From: Poecilobothrus nobilitatus
Lineage: Eukaryota > Arthropoda > Insecta > Diptera > Dolichopodidae
Length of the DNA stretch: 64,000 nt
Direction: 5' to 3'
Assembly: GCA_947095535.1 (NCBI GenBank)
Contig: OX352773.1
Location: 4,836,001 to 4,900,000 of the forward strand
Under the pieces are notes generated by a model. That model was not told the origin of the DNA. It saw only the letters and a list, made by a program, of their open reading frames with translations, and did not search any database. The position numbers and the translations under genes were made by a program. Positions 35,071-46,495 of the stretch are shown here, piece after piece (the stretch's first letter is position 1; each line of letters begins with the position of its first letter).

Positions 35071-37449
35071 TACTAGCAGAGTACCCGGCGTTGCCCGGAG
35101 TATTTTATTGGTTTTATGAAATAAAAATTATTAACTTTTGTTTCTGCGTTAATTTATAGTTAACTTATTACTATGCATTTACAGATGCTGGTAGTTAATA
35201 TTCTATTTTATTACAAAAAATCTTTAAAGGAATCAATAATCTATTGAGTACGCAATTACGGTGAAATGAGTTTTCACAATATATTCATTAATATCGAAAC
35301 ATAAAATCGCATTTCAATTATAAAAGACCATAATGTAATACATTGTTTTTCGTAAGTAATGTCACTTCATGTTTTTGTGAATTATCCTTTTAAGCACATT
35401 TTGAAAAATTTGCTATTAGGTTCGCTCTATCCCTGCGTCTGTTTACAAAACTTATATTCTGTTTAATAAGGAGCAATGAAATATTAACTATGCATAGGTC
35501 TCTTAAAAGAGTAATGTTGAAGAACAACTTTTTTATGTACCCTCACAGCTGGAGATCCTACAGCATCGACAGCTCTTCAAATTTTGAAAAACTTCTTTTT
35601 AAATGCATACATCTCAGGTTCTGTTTAACATATTTTCAATATAAAAAATACATGATTGTTTTTTACCTTTATAAATCTACCAGAATTTTTTTAAGTTTAC
35701 TTTTTCTAATTATGTTTTCAAATTAATTGGCTAAAAATATGTGTAAAAATTGTATATGGATTAGAATGTAAAGTTTTCTGTTCTTTAAATATGTATGTAC
35801 TAATTTTTTATTAAATACTGTACAGAAATGTGATATATAGTATTTCTAAATATACGCACGTTATACATATTATATGTACATATTTCAATGATATTTTAAT
35901 GGAAATATGTTATACACATGCATCTTATAAAGCTAGACCACATGCATTTCTGAATGATGACATGATGACTGTCGTATGTAGGAGATTTTTTCTGTTTTTT
36001 AACGGCCGAAAATGTTATGTTGTTAAGACTTAAACACAGTATTCTTAAGATACTTAATAAGGTTATTTTAATTACTTTTATATTATAGAAATTTGCATTG
36101 AAAGGTTTTTATGGAATATTAAAAACAGTGTAGATAAAAGTAAAGAGTGTTGGAAATATTTTTTTAATAGTAATAACAATTAAAAATTGGGCAGAATATT
36201 TTTAAAAGGTATTCGTGCGGAAATGGGTTAACGAACGTTAACAAAAATTTGTCACAGGCTTTATTTAGAATCGTAAATTCATCCTGCCAAATTAGACAAA
36301 AATTAGAAACAAAATTTTCTTTTGAAAGTCTGTCGTGAATTACTTAAATGAGCTTCTGCCTTAAAGTGCAGTACTTGTGCAAATGTTCAATTGGTCAAAC
36401 CGTTTAAGCACGACAACAAAAACATGAAAAACTTCATTGAGGGAAATGAGTTAATGCATCGTAACAAAATCAACTCAGTAAGCATCTGTGGTAAAGAGTT
36501 AGAGCTTTTGTGAATTTTCAACTCAGTTGGTCAAACCGTTTAAGCGCGACAACAAAAACATTAAGAAACTTCATTGGGCCGTGGTGCCGAAACAGGTTAG
36601 TGGATCATAACCAAATCAACTGAGTGGGCTTCTGCGGTGAAGAGCTACACTTTTGTAATTTTTCAACTCAATTGATATAACCTTTTAAGCTCGACAACAA
36701 AGAAATTAAAATACTTCATTGGACCCTGGCGCCGAAACGGGTTAATGGATCGTAACCAAGTCAACTGAGTGAGCTTCTGGAGTGAAGAACTACACTTTTG
36801 TAAATTTTCAACTCAATTAGTCGAACCGTTTAAGCGCGACATCAAGGTAAATTAAAAAATTTTACTGAACCCTGGTGCCGAAACGGGTTAATGGATCCTA
36901 ACCAAATTAATCTAATAAGCTTTTCTGCTAAAGAGCAACAGTTTTGCAAATTTTCAAATCAATTGGTGAAACCGTTTAAGCAGGACATCAAAAAAATTTA
37001 ATGAACTTCGTTCGGCTCTCGTGTCCAAACGTGTTACCAGAACTTTACAAAAATTCGTCTCAGGGCTTTTTTCAGACCATAAAACCGCCATACAAAATTG
37101 GACATAAATCGGAAACAAAAATTTTTTTGGAAGCCCGCCGGGCCGAAGCCGGGTGACATATGGCAACCCAATTTATTGAGTACACCCCTAAAGGTGAGAA
37201 GAACATTTGTGCAAATTTACAACTCAATCGCTCAAACCGTTTAGGCGGAACAACGAAAAAACCAAAACGCTTTAAAACGCTCTCTGGCCGCAATGGGTTA
37301 ATGAACCGAAACACGATATAGCCTATAACTCGTTCCGGGGTCGTAGAAATGTTCCTGCAAAATTTGGTTGCAATCGGACTGGTGGTTTTTACGTGAATCC
37401 GTGCCAAACAAACAAACAAACAAACAGAATTTCTTCCTTATATTTTAGG
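35071..37449 (+). mobile_element. Element with CGGCGTTGCCCGG end and (CAAA)n end
   Basis: Starts TACTAGCAGAGTACCCGGCG TTGCCCGG and ends GTGAATCCGTGCC, a (CAAA)n run (37405-37427) and AGAATTTCTTCC. I recall this pair of ends from widespread insect repeats, but not their class. It has no transposase or RT frame, so it is non-autonomous. The interior is AT-rich (35100-36180) followed by a higher-GC repeat-rich part (36180-37400). The open frames of 115 and 70 codons on the minus strand (36954-37419) are antisense to this repeat and are not supported as genes. Confidence 0.65.
36230..37270 (+). repeat. Tandem array of ~136-155-bp units in the 35071 element
   Basis: The phrase AACTCAATTGGTCAAACCG followed by TTTAAGCGCGACAACAAAAA recurs with the CGTTTAAGC anchor at about 36401, 36537, 36682, 36837, 36973 and 37238. 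Most units also carry GCCGAAACGGGTTAATGGATC. Spacings are 136, 145, 155, 136 and 265 bp (the last is about two units). The flanking blocks at 36241-36320 and 37047-37125 are also related, 806 bp apart, so the array has a higher-order structure. Confidence 0.8.
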
Positions 37450-37452
37450 TTT

Positions 37453-37981
37453 AGGTTTTTTCGGTCAACTTAACGTTTTTTCAGGTCAACTTAATATTTT
37501 TTAATTTCAACTTAATTTTTTTTTGAAGAATATATCTATTTATAATAATAATATTTGTACATGTTATAATAATAGATGAACACTTGCGTTGGATAATTAA
37601 CTTCCAATGATAATAATTATTATTCAATTAATGATTTGATTTTCTTTTAATTTATAAAATATTATTAAAAAATTTTTGGTTTATTATTAATTTTGAGTTG
37701 GTTCTTTATTTTAACAAGTGTTCATCTATTATAATGTGTATGTTATTATAAATAGATAAATATATTCTTAAAAAAAAACAATTTAAAATTAAAAAACGTT
37801 AATTTGAAATTTAAAAATTTTGAAAAATTTAAATGAAAATGAAAAATTTCATTGAAAAATTTCGTTGGAATGAAAAATCTTTATTTTGATTTTAAAAAAC
37901 GTTTGGTTTGAATAAAAATGCATTTAAAATTAAAAAACGTTAAGTTGACCTGAAAAAAAGTTAAGTTGACCGGAAAAACCT
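37453..37981. mobile_element. Foldback/MITE-like element with long inverted repeats
   Basis: The left end AGGTTTTTTCGGTCAACTTA is the near-perfect complement of the right end TAAGTTGACCGGAAAAACCT. Each arm carries the GGTCAACTTAA motif twice. Inner parts pair too: AATATATCTATTTATAATAA with ATAGATGAACACTTG (37529-37586) against CAAGTGTTCATCTAT and TTATAAATAGATAAATATATT (37714-37767). The right arm has an extra ~120 bp near 37800-37925. The length is 529 bp with no open frame, so it would need a transposase in trans. Target-site duplication is not clear. Confidence 0.8.
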
Positions 37982-40869
37982 ATATAATTAAAAAAATTAA
38001 ATTAGCTATATAAAAACAATTTTTATAAAAAATAAAAATTTATTTTTAGTAACATTAAACAAAATCAGGTTTATATCAATGATTTGTTTCCCGAGGTTTT
38101 GGGTGCGAACCAATATGCAGTGATAAAAATTTAAGAATCTTGCAAAAATTTTAAAATTAAGAAAATAATTTTTTGTTTAAAATTGTTACCGAAATTTTAT
38201 TTTTGATTTGTCATAAATTTCGGAATTTTGTACATTTGGATTCCGTATTATAAACTTTCAAGTACTGGCACAAACTCCTTAAAACAATTTTTTTCCGGTT
38301 TCGTTTTTACATTTACGTCGTTCAAATTTATTTGAAAAAAAAAAAAAAATAGAATAAAACAAAAAAAAAAATTAGATTATGAGAATCGAAAATTCGTAAC
38401 TAACCCATGTATCAATGAAATTCTAAGGAATATATCTATTTATGAGAAAACTTATACATATATATGTACAAACATATATAGATTTTTTTTTTATTTTCGT
38501 TTTTTTCTTTTCACTCTACATATTAAAAATTTCCATGCAAAAGTAAATAAAAAATTAAATTAAAAAATATGGTGAAAGATGATATTTATTCCACATATAA
38601 ATTATGTATGATAAATGTAATCCTCAATAATATAAAATATAGATATAAGGTACAATTGTTATACATCCATTACAAGGTCTATTTTTTTACATAATGTTGC
38701 AAAGGAAATAAAAATTGAAAAGAATCTCAGATACTTTCGCACTTTTTTATTTAATTTTAATTTGATTTTTTTTTTATTTTTTTTTAAATATTAAAGGAAG
38801 AAATAAAATCAAAATTTCAACTTAAGAATAAAAATGGTCCAGTTTATTTATTTTTTTTTTTTTTCAAACAATAAACCTTTAGGATAATATTATTTAAATC
38901 TCAGATAAAAAAAACGGTATAAAATTAAAAGCTCTTATTTTTATTACCAAAGTTTCAAGGTTGATTAAGTTATAAGCACATTATTTAATATATAATATTT
39001 ATGCTCATATATTGTTATATCCTTGCCTCTTATATACATATATATACATAAATATTATATAATATCGTGTATTATGCATTTAAATATATAAAATAACAAT
39101 AAAACTGTTCAACTGAATTAAGTTTAGAGCTGACTCAGCATTCATTTTTTTTTCACCTCGTTTTCTTTTAAGTTAAAATTACTTAAAAGTTTAAATTTAT
39201 AATACAGAATATAATATGTATCTACGATTGTATGCAAGAGTAAATAATAAACACTACCACAATTTCTATTTATTAAGAATTATATAAATATAAACTGTAA
39301 ATTTTACAAATCTTTTCACATATATTTAAATACCTATGTATATAAAATATGTAAGAAGGATTATGTAATTTCTGTAGAAAAAAAATGTGCACAATAAAAT
39401 CAGACGAGTGGTGAAAAAATAAAAAAATACATTGTAATAAAAATAATAATATATTTAAATAAAAAAAAAATGTTATTCTATATTAAAAGTTCTTATCCCT
39501 AAGTAATCTCCGTTTACCCTCCTAATTTAATGTAGGTACCTATAATTTAACATTTCATATATTATGTCTCTACATACATGTATGTATATAATGTACTATA
39601 TATTTATATATTAATTTTTTTCTCTTTTAGTTAGTTTTTTTTTTTTGCAAATTTCAATATATGTATGTACATATTTGTTTTTCATGCAATTCATTCACAT
39701 TACTCACCATTTTCATCCATGATTTATTCGAATGTGTTTGTATATTTTTTTGTATTTTCAAATTTCAATGTATCATATTTTCTTTATATACTCATGTGTA
39801 GTATGCTGTATGGTATGGTATCGCATGGTATGACAATTAAAAAATAAAATAAAAATAAGAAAATGAATAGAAAATTCACCATAAAATTAACATATTATTC
39901 ATTATTGTCTCATGTCTGTCTCAATTCTCTACTTTTCGTTTTAATATGGTGTATCTTATAATGTATATATATGTATGTATGTAACCAATACAAAAAATTT
40001 TCCGGTCAATTTTTCACCACAAAATATTCTAAAAGGATTCTGCTGGGTATTTTTTTGTGTTTTTTCCTTTTTCTGTTTATTATTTTTTTATTGTTATTGT
40101 TATTGTTTTTCATTTTTTTTGTTTTTATTTTTTAGTATGTTAAGGCGCATGAAAGGAAATTTTATTTATTCGAAAAATGGGGAATTTTTTTTTACTTATT
40201 TTGTGGCGTTTAATATCCGGGAAGGGAAAGTTTTGTTGTATTTAATAGACACAACAACAATAAAAGAAAAAAAAATTTTTTTTGACATAATATTAAAATT
40301 TATTCTGATGTAATATGTCACACTTAGGCACTAAGTGATTTATTATTCGATTTCTACTGAATTTTGAGTTCTTTTAGTAATTTCTTTTTTATATGGCAAA
40401 TATTTTATAATTTATAAATATAGGTATATTCCTTAGGTTTTTTATAAAATTATTTAAAAAGTTTGAGAGATTATTTTCTCATACAGTCTTTGTGTAGTTA
40501 TTCGCGGCAGAAATTTTCTTTCAAAATTATTTAGTTTTATAATCTCTTTTTTCTTTATATTATAGCACAGTAAATCAGTACCGCTTCCTTAAGGCCTTTT
40601 TGCAACTCTTATTTAAAAATAATACTATATACTTTGAGAAACAAAAAATATTTTTTGGCAATATTATTCAAAGTTTAATAAATTTCATATTCTTACAACG
40701 CTATAAAATAACCTATCTTGGTATGTTATTATAATAGGATAATTCTTAACAGACAATTATAGGTTAAGTGGATTATGATTGTACTTAAATGGCAAAGATT
40801 TTTAATAGAAAAATTTGTTTAAAAGTTTTTTTTTTTAATTATAAAAAATTGATACAATTCATTTACAAA
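37982..40869. other. AT-rich stretch, no gene seen
   Basis: A/T-rich sequence with TACATATGTA-type runs (near 38455-38480 and 39575-39610) and homopolymers. The frames at 39665-39847 and 39975-40313 (+) are phenylalanine-rich low-complexity translations without family features. Confidence 0.55.
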
Positions 40870-41110
40870 AACAAAAAAGTTTGATCAAAATCAAATTCGA
40901 TTGTTCTTGGAGAAATAATGACAAAGTTTGAACTCAGTAGATCAAATTATTTAACCAAGACAACTGTTTAACATTTAAGAGATTATCGTTTAAGAAAATT
41001 TTACAAACTGAAAGCAAACCTTGTAAGTAATCAAAGTAAATTTTTTGGTTAAAATCGTTTGTTCCGTTTAGAAATATATAACCAACAAACAATCAAATAA
41101 ACATAACAAA
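40870..41110 (+). repeat. Degenerate relative of the 35071 element tail
   Basis: GTTTGAACTCAGTAGATCAAA then TTAACCAAGACAACTG parallel the AACTCAATTGGTCAAACC ... GACAACAA unit of the array at 36230-37270. GGTTAAAATCGTTTGTTCCG and ACCAACAAACAATCAAATAAAC parallel the GGTTGCAATCGGACTGG ... (CAAA)n end. It is shorter and much more decayed. Confidence 0.4.
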
Positions 41111-41144
41111 TAAAAATTAACTTTTAAACATTCATGGATAAAGG

Positions 41145-41168
41145 TTTTACCACCCAGATGTGGTAAAA
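41145..41168. repeat. Perfect 9-bp hairpin
   Basis: TTTTACCAC (41145-41153), a six-base loop, then GTGGTAAAA (41160-41168). It is an isolated inverted repeat directly after the repeat at 40870-41110. A bacterial-type terminator meaning does not apply here. Confidence 0.7.
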
Positions 41169-44100
41169 TAACTCATTCAAAAAAAAAAATGTACATTCAT
41201 TTATTCACGTTAATATAATATTGTAGTAACAACGGCAACACAAAAATAGATTATTAATTTCACCGATAGATGGCCAAATACTAAAAAATTATGTTCAAAT
41301 TGTCACGTTTTCGCTTTATTTTTTTTCTTCTTTAAAAAATAGATAAAAAAAATTAAACGGTGAGTTCACGTCAAAAAAAAAATATTTTTTTTTGTTTTTT
41401 GTTTTTTCATTTTTTTTTTATTTTATTAATATCTTATTATATATCGCACGAGACTGATTCAAACATGCGCATTCTCATTTAGGAAATACGTTAGAAAAAA
41501 TTACCAACATTTTGACATTGGAAAGAGGAAATATTACGAAAGGGATTTTAGTTTTTTGCTTTTGTTGATAATTTTGGTTTTTATTTTTTTTTTGTGAAGG
41601 GCTTAGTGTGCAGAAATAACAATAGCAATAGCACGTCCCCTTATTACATGTATATGTATTTATGTACGTATTTGCATAATTAAAAGGGAAAAATGTAAAC
41701 TGTTATTTTTTAAGACTATTTTATTTTCACATATATGGAATGTTAGCAGAGCGAATATATAGGATAAGAATTGGGAATAGTAGGATATACAATTTATGTA
41801 TACATACATACATATTATAAGGTTGAGGAAAGAGAGCAAAAAGAGGAAATGGAAATGAAATCTATGCAGCACACAGTACAGCCTATGGTATGATACTTGA
41901 AATCGTATGATAACGATAACCATACAAAAACAGAAATAGGGTGTTACTCCTTAAAAAGAGAACAAATATAGCATAAACAAAATTGTGAAACAAAAATAAA
42001 ACTTTTAGGTAAAATATTTATTTTAAAGTTGTTGTGCATTACCTTGTACGGGAGGATACGAAATAAGACGAAATAAGAATTTAAGTTTTAAACTTTATTT
42101 TTTCAAAAATATTTCTTTATAAAATAAATTTTGGAAGACTCAGTAATGTGCTTTGAAATGAGGTTTAAAATTAGGCAGAAACTCACTTTATCTTTGACCA
42201 ACTTTTTGTTATTTCAAACCGACTCCCGATGAAGTTTATTCCATAACACTTTGATCGATCTTTAGCACATTGATTAGCTATACAGTAGGAATATTGTATA
42301 TGATTTAGTGTATAAGTATATAATCTTCATTGCATGATGATGTAATTTAGTTAATGAAAAACTTCAATTGTTACTTGAATTGTTAGATAACGAGAAGCTT
42401 AGAACATTCTTAATTTTTATTATTGCTCGTCAATCCGTCGATAACCGTCGATAATTCTTATTTAAATATATATATAAATGATATCCCTTCGTATTTTAAA
42501 CGCACTACAAATTACAATTCATATTTCAATTTACACATTTTTATGATAAGCCAAAAACCATACCAAATTTTCACACTCATTCCATACATTCATACTTCTG
42601 TTTATAATTTTATGTAACAAAAAAAAAAAAAAAAGAAATTCTACAGATTTTCTCATTTTCTCATCAATGGTAACAAATTGAAAAAAAAATTCAACTTATA
42701 TTTTAGTTGAAGTGCGACAATTACCGCGTGCTATAAGCAGCAGTGAAAAAATTTAAAAATAATTTTTCAATTGTCGCATGATTTAAAAATTTTATTTCTT
42801 TTTCTTTCTGCAACAAAAAAAAATTTTTTTTTTGTGCACGGTGCGATAAAAAATGATTTAATTTTTTCTAATTAACAAAAAACAAAATTAATTTGTTTCA
42901 AAAATTTTGTTTTTGTTTTCTGCGGGTACAAACATATTTTTAATTTAGAAAAAAAAAAAATAAATAAATAAATAAAAATATTATTTTGTTGTTATATTTT
43001 TAAAATTGTCTCATTTTGACAATGATTTTTCTCCAATTTTATATTTTTAATGTAAAATTTTCACGGATTCATTTTTATTAGATATTTTTTTTTTTTTATC
43101 TAAATAAAAATAAAATTAAAAAAAATATAGGTATATATTATATACATATATATATTTTGTATATAAGTATATATGTAATTGTACATGAAAAATGACATTA
43201 ATTTTATTATTTGTTGTTTGAACATTTAGTTTGTCTGCTGATGGTTTGCTTATTTGCCGGCCTGTCAGTCTGACTACTGCTCTCTTAAAATTACCTACAT
43301 ATATAGTTATTTAAAAGCTATTTTTTTTATGGCTGGGAATTTTTCTTTGCATTTTTAATACTATTCTACTTAAATTTTATTTTTAGAAGAAGAAAAAAAA
43401 TTATTAAAAAAGAAAATAAAATAAGGGTGAAAAAAGAGAATAAAAGAAAAATTTCAAAAATAATTAATTATTATTTACTAAAAATAAAAGTTCCTAAAAT
43501 AAATATTAATTATTGTTAGTGAAAATTAAAAATTTAAAGTTGACCAGTCGGTCCTAATAACATTTAAAAACGTAATAATATAAAACATAAAAAAAATGCA
43601 TATATAACTATGTATTTACAGTATTGGTTAAAATTATTTTACAGAAAATTTTAAATACATATAAATAATTAAGTTTCTAAATATATTTATATAATATATA
43701 CTAGGCATACATATATAATATGTACTTGTTACTTATGTATACGTCTTAAGTTTATCTTTTAAATTAATTGTTTTTAGTATGGTTACTATGAGTTTAAAAA
43801 ATAAATCCAAAGTTGCATCCATTTTAGTAATTATATAATTTTGACTAATGTTTTCGTTAAATAGTTTTTATTTTCAAAAAAAAAGTAGTTTCTATTTTTT
43901 ATTTTCAAAACTTTTTTTATCTCACGTTAGTTATTGAACATATTTTTTGACTTATATATTATGTAGCAACTAAAAAATTAATTCGCAAGTCAAGAATATG
44001 TAGTCTTAAATTATTTATTAGGATTCTTTTCAATAGGTTTCAGTCACACCAATTAATAAAACTTAGTGAAAGTTTCTAAAAAATATAATTTTATTGCAAA

Positions 44101-45429
44101 ACTATAAAGATTGTGATGTCTAATGATGTCTTAGAAAAGATGAATATAAATGTTTAAATTACAACATTCATTCGTTAAGTCAAAAAACTGTCAATGTTAA
44201 ACTGAATTATATTTTTGAAGTTTTGTTAAATGATTATAAAATACATGTATTTTTAATTCTTTTTTCATTTATTTTGCTAATTAACGACTTAAATTTGCAA
44301 AAGAATATAAGTGAATCCCTTGTACTTTATTCATTAATAAATTGATTATTTATTATTATTCGGAATCTGTTAATTGTAGTAGACATGCTCCTGAGCTAAT
44401 TTTGTAACAAAATAACTGTACAATTAATATTCAAGTTTTTAAATACAATTATTTAGAAATTTTAAACCTAAACAAATAATTCAATATTGACCCTTTATTT
44501 TTATTCAATACTGTACAATGCAATATAATATAAAATATATTATACAGATTACAGATACAATATCTATATTTTGTGTGTGTATGATAAAAATATATTTTTT
44601 TAGTATTAGAAATAAAAATTCAATAAAAAATAAAACCAAAATAAAAAATATATATATATACATATATACATATATTTCAACTAAACAAATTCTTAAATTA
44701 GATAATATTAATTTTAGATAATTTTCAAACAAAAAAAATTAAAAAAATTTTTTTTTTAGATAAAATGATATAAAAAGCATATAATATTATATTATTATGT
44801 TCATAAAAATGTATGTAGTACATAATATATGAAATTTATTGATTTAATTTAGATTTATCAATAAGTAAACAACAACGTATATTTATTATATACTAATACA
44901 TATACAAATACATAAAAAAAATAAAGGAAATTTTTGAACAAATTGTAAGTGTATTTCTACAAAACAAAAAAAAAAAAAAAACAAAAAAAGAAAACAACAA
45001 AAGAAAATACCGGTTAAAAAAATCCTACAAATTTTTCATTCTGTAATGTGCTTGTTATCAATATCATGTATATTTATGTCTTTATGTACATAATTGTATA
45101 CATTGTTATACATGTATAAAACATATGTAATTTATTTTATATAAAATAAATTAAATTTTTTATTTTAGTTTCCATTGAACAAAAAAAAAAGAAAAATATT
45201 TTATTTTTCACGTACCTATTTTTTTTTTATTTTTTTATTTTAATATATTGTGTTATGTAATTTTGCTACTTATAAAATGTACATACATACTTATGTATAA
45301 TATATATATATATTTATAAATTTAATTCATATCAACGAAATTGACGATGCATAGATAATAATATAAGTTAATATCACACAAGGTTTCCATAATTTTAATT
45401 GTTAAAATTTTATATTTTCCTCATTAGTT
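41169..45429. other. AT-rich stretch, no gene seen
   Basis: A/T-rich sequence with homopolymers. A slightly less AT-rich patch at 43225-43295 (TTTGCCGGCCTGTCAGTCTG) has no open frame of note. The frames at 41660-41923 (-), 42423-42617 (+) and 44505-44732 (-) are not supported as genes. Confidence 0.5.
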
Positions 45430-46180
45430 TATACAAGGTAGAATGTAAAGCAACGGGTTTTAAAAGCTAGAAGCTAGGTAGAATGTAAACCACATTTTCA
45501 AAATATAATACAAAGTTTTTAGAATTGTGACTCTGCACCAAAATTTAATTGCGGGGCTGTAAGTCCGGAACTCTACATAACTTAGAATAACCGTTAACAC
45601 ACGTAAAAATATATTACTTCAATATATTTTTTCAATTGCTTCAACTTTTATGTCTTGCGGAAGAAAAATTTGTACAGATTCCTCATAAAAAAAAATAGCA
45701 TATTTTCAATTTTTGAACCCTAATAGCTCTTAAACTGGGGGTGATACAAACAAAATTTTCTGGGGAAACTTATACTAATTCTAAAGGTTTTTTCTTAGAT
45801 CAAAATTTGAAGTTTCTATCTAAAAGTGTGCCGGAGTTATGAGGGTAAAAAAATAATGAATAATTTGGTTTTCACGAAATGGTAAATTTGTATACTAAAT
45901 TTAAAATATGTAATTGTATAACTTTTTTAATGATTTATAAAAGTAAAAAAAAATTCCTGTCGAGCAGCGTTTTCAGATTGAAAAAATGTTAAGCAGAACA
46001 GAAGATATACGCATTTAAGAATAGGGCTTTTTCAAAGTTTGAGGGGCTGTAGCACCATGGTGGATGGGGCTATATGAAAAAGTTGTTCTACAACATTAAT
46101 TTTTTTATGAGATAAAATTGTTTTTCTCTATCTTTAACCGTAGAGAAGTTTTGTAAACAGACGGACGGACGGAATATTCT
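45430..46180 (+). repeat. Rep-E copy, plus orientation, longest
   Basis: GAACCCTAATAGCTCTTAAAC, GCAGAACAGAAGATATACGC, TTAAGAATAGGGCTTTTTC, TTGAGGGGCTGTAGCACC, ATGGTGGATGGGGCTA and GAGAAGTTTTGTAAACAGACG, ending in GACGGACGGA (46160-46171). This gives the clearest view of the family's 3' end. Two GCTAGGTAGAATGTAAA-like phrases near 45435-45490 form a local repeat. No coding frame. Confidence 0.6.
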
Positions 46181-46199
46181 TTTCGCTTAAAATAATATA

Positions 46200-46495
46200 G
46201 ACTTACAATATTACAAAATATTTCCGTTCGCGCGTTCGACCGTTCGACCGTTCGCGCGTCCACTTGATAAAAACTTCAGTAAAATTTGGTTGTGCTGGTG
46301 CAATAGATTCGAGTAGCTGTCATACAACTCCACAATTTACATAAATATATCTCGGTATAGTTAACGTCGGTTCTAAAACATCTGAATTTAAAAAAAAAAT
46401 TATCAATAGAAACAGGATATATTACGTTCATACGGGTATCTCAGAGTTGATACAGTCTTACTCTACTGCACTCTTCTTCCTCGTTTTTTATATTT
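46200..46495 (+). repeat. Rep-F copy
   Basis: Begins with GTTCGCGCGTTCGACCGTTC and a GACCGTTC-type repeat, then CATAAATATATCTCGGTATAG, ACGGGTATCTCAGAGTTGAT and ACAGTCTTACTCTAC. The same phrases occur in order at 52960-53140. I recall GGGTATCT...GTCGAG endings from fly non-autonomous repeats. The class is not known to me. Confidence 0.5.

Noticed and set aside
36230..37270. CRISPR-like regular repeats
   Set aside because: Units are 136-155 bp, diverged and contiguous, with no short repeat/spacer pattern, in a eukaryotic transposon.
37072..37419. 115-codon minus-strand open frame, the longest in the window
   Set aside because: It is antisense to the tandem array and (CAAA)n end of the 35071 element. 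Its translation has no domain, and the openness follows from the repeat's composition.
42423..42617. Frame containing NIYINDIPSYFK, resembling the INDIP motif of LINE RTs
   Set aside because: No other RT motif is found on either side (no PQGS, YADD or LGF motif), so it is probably chance.
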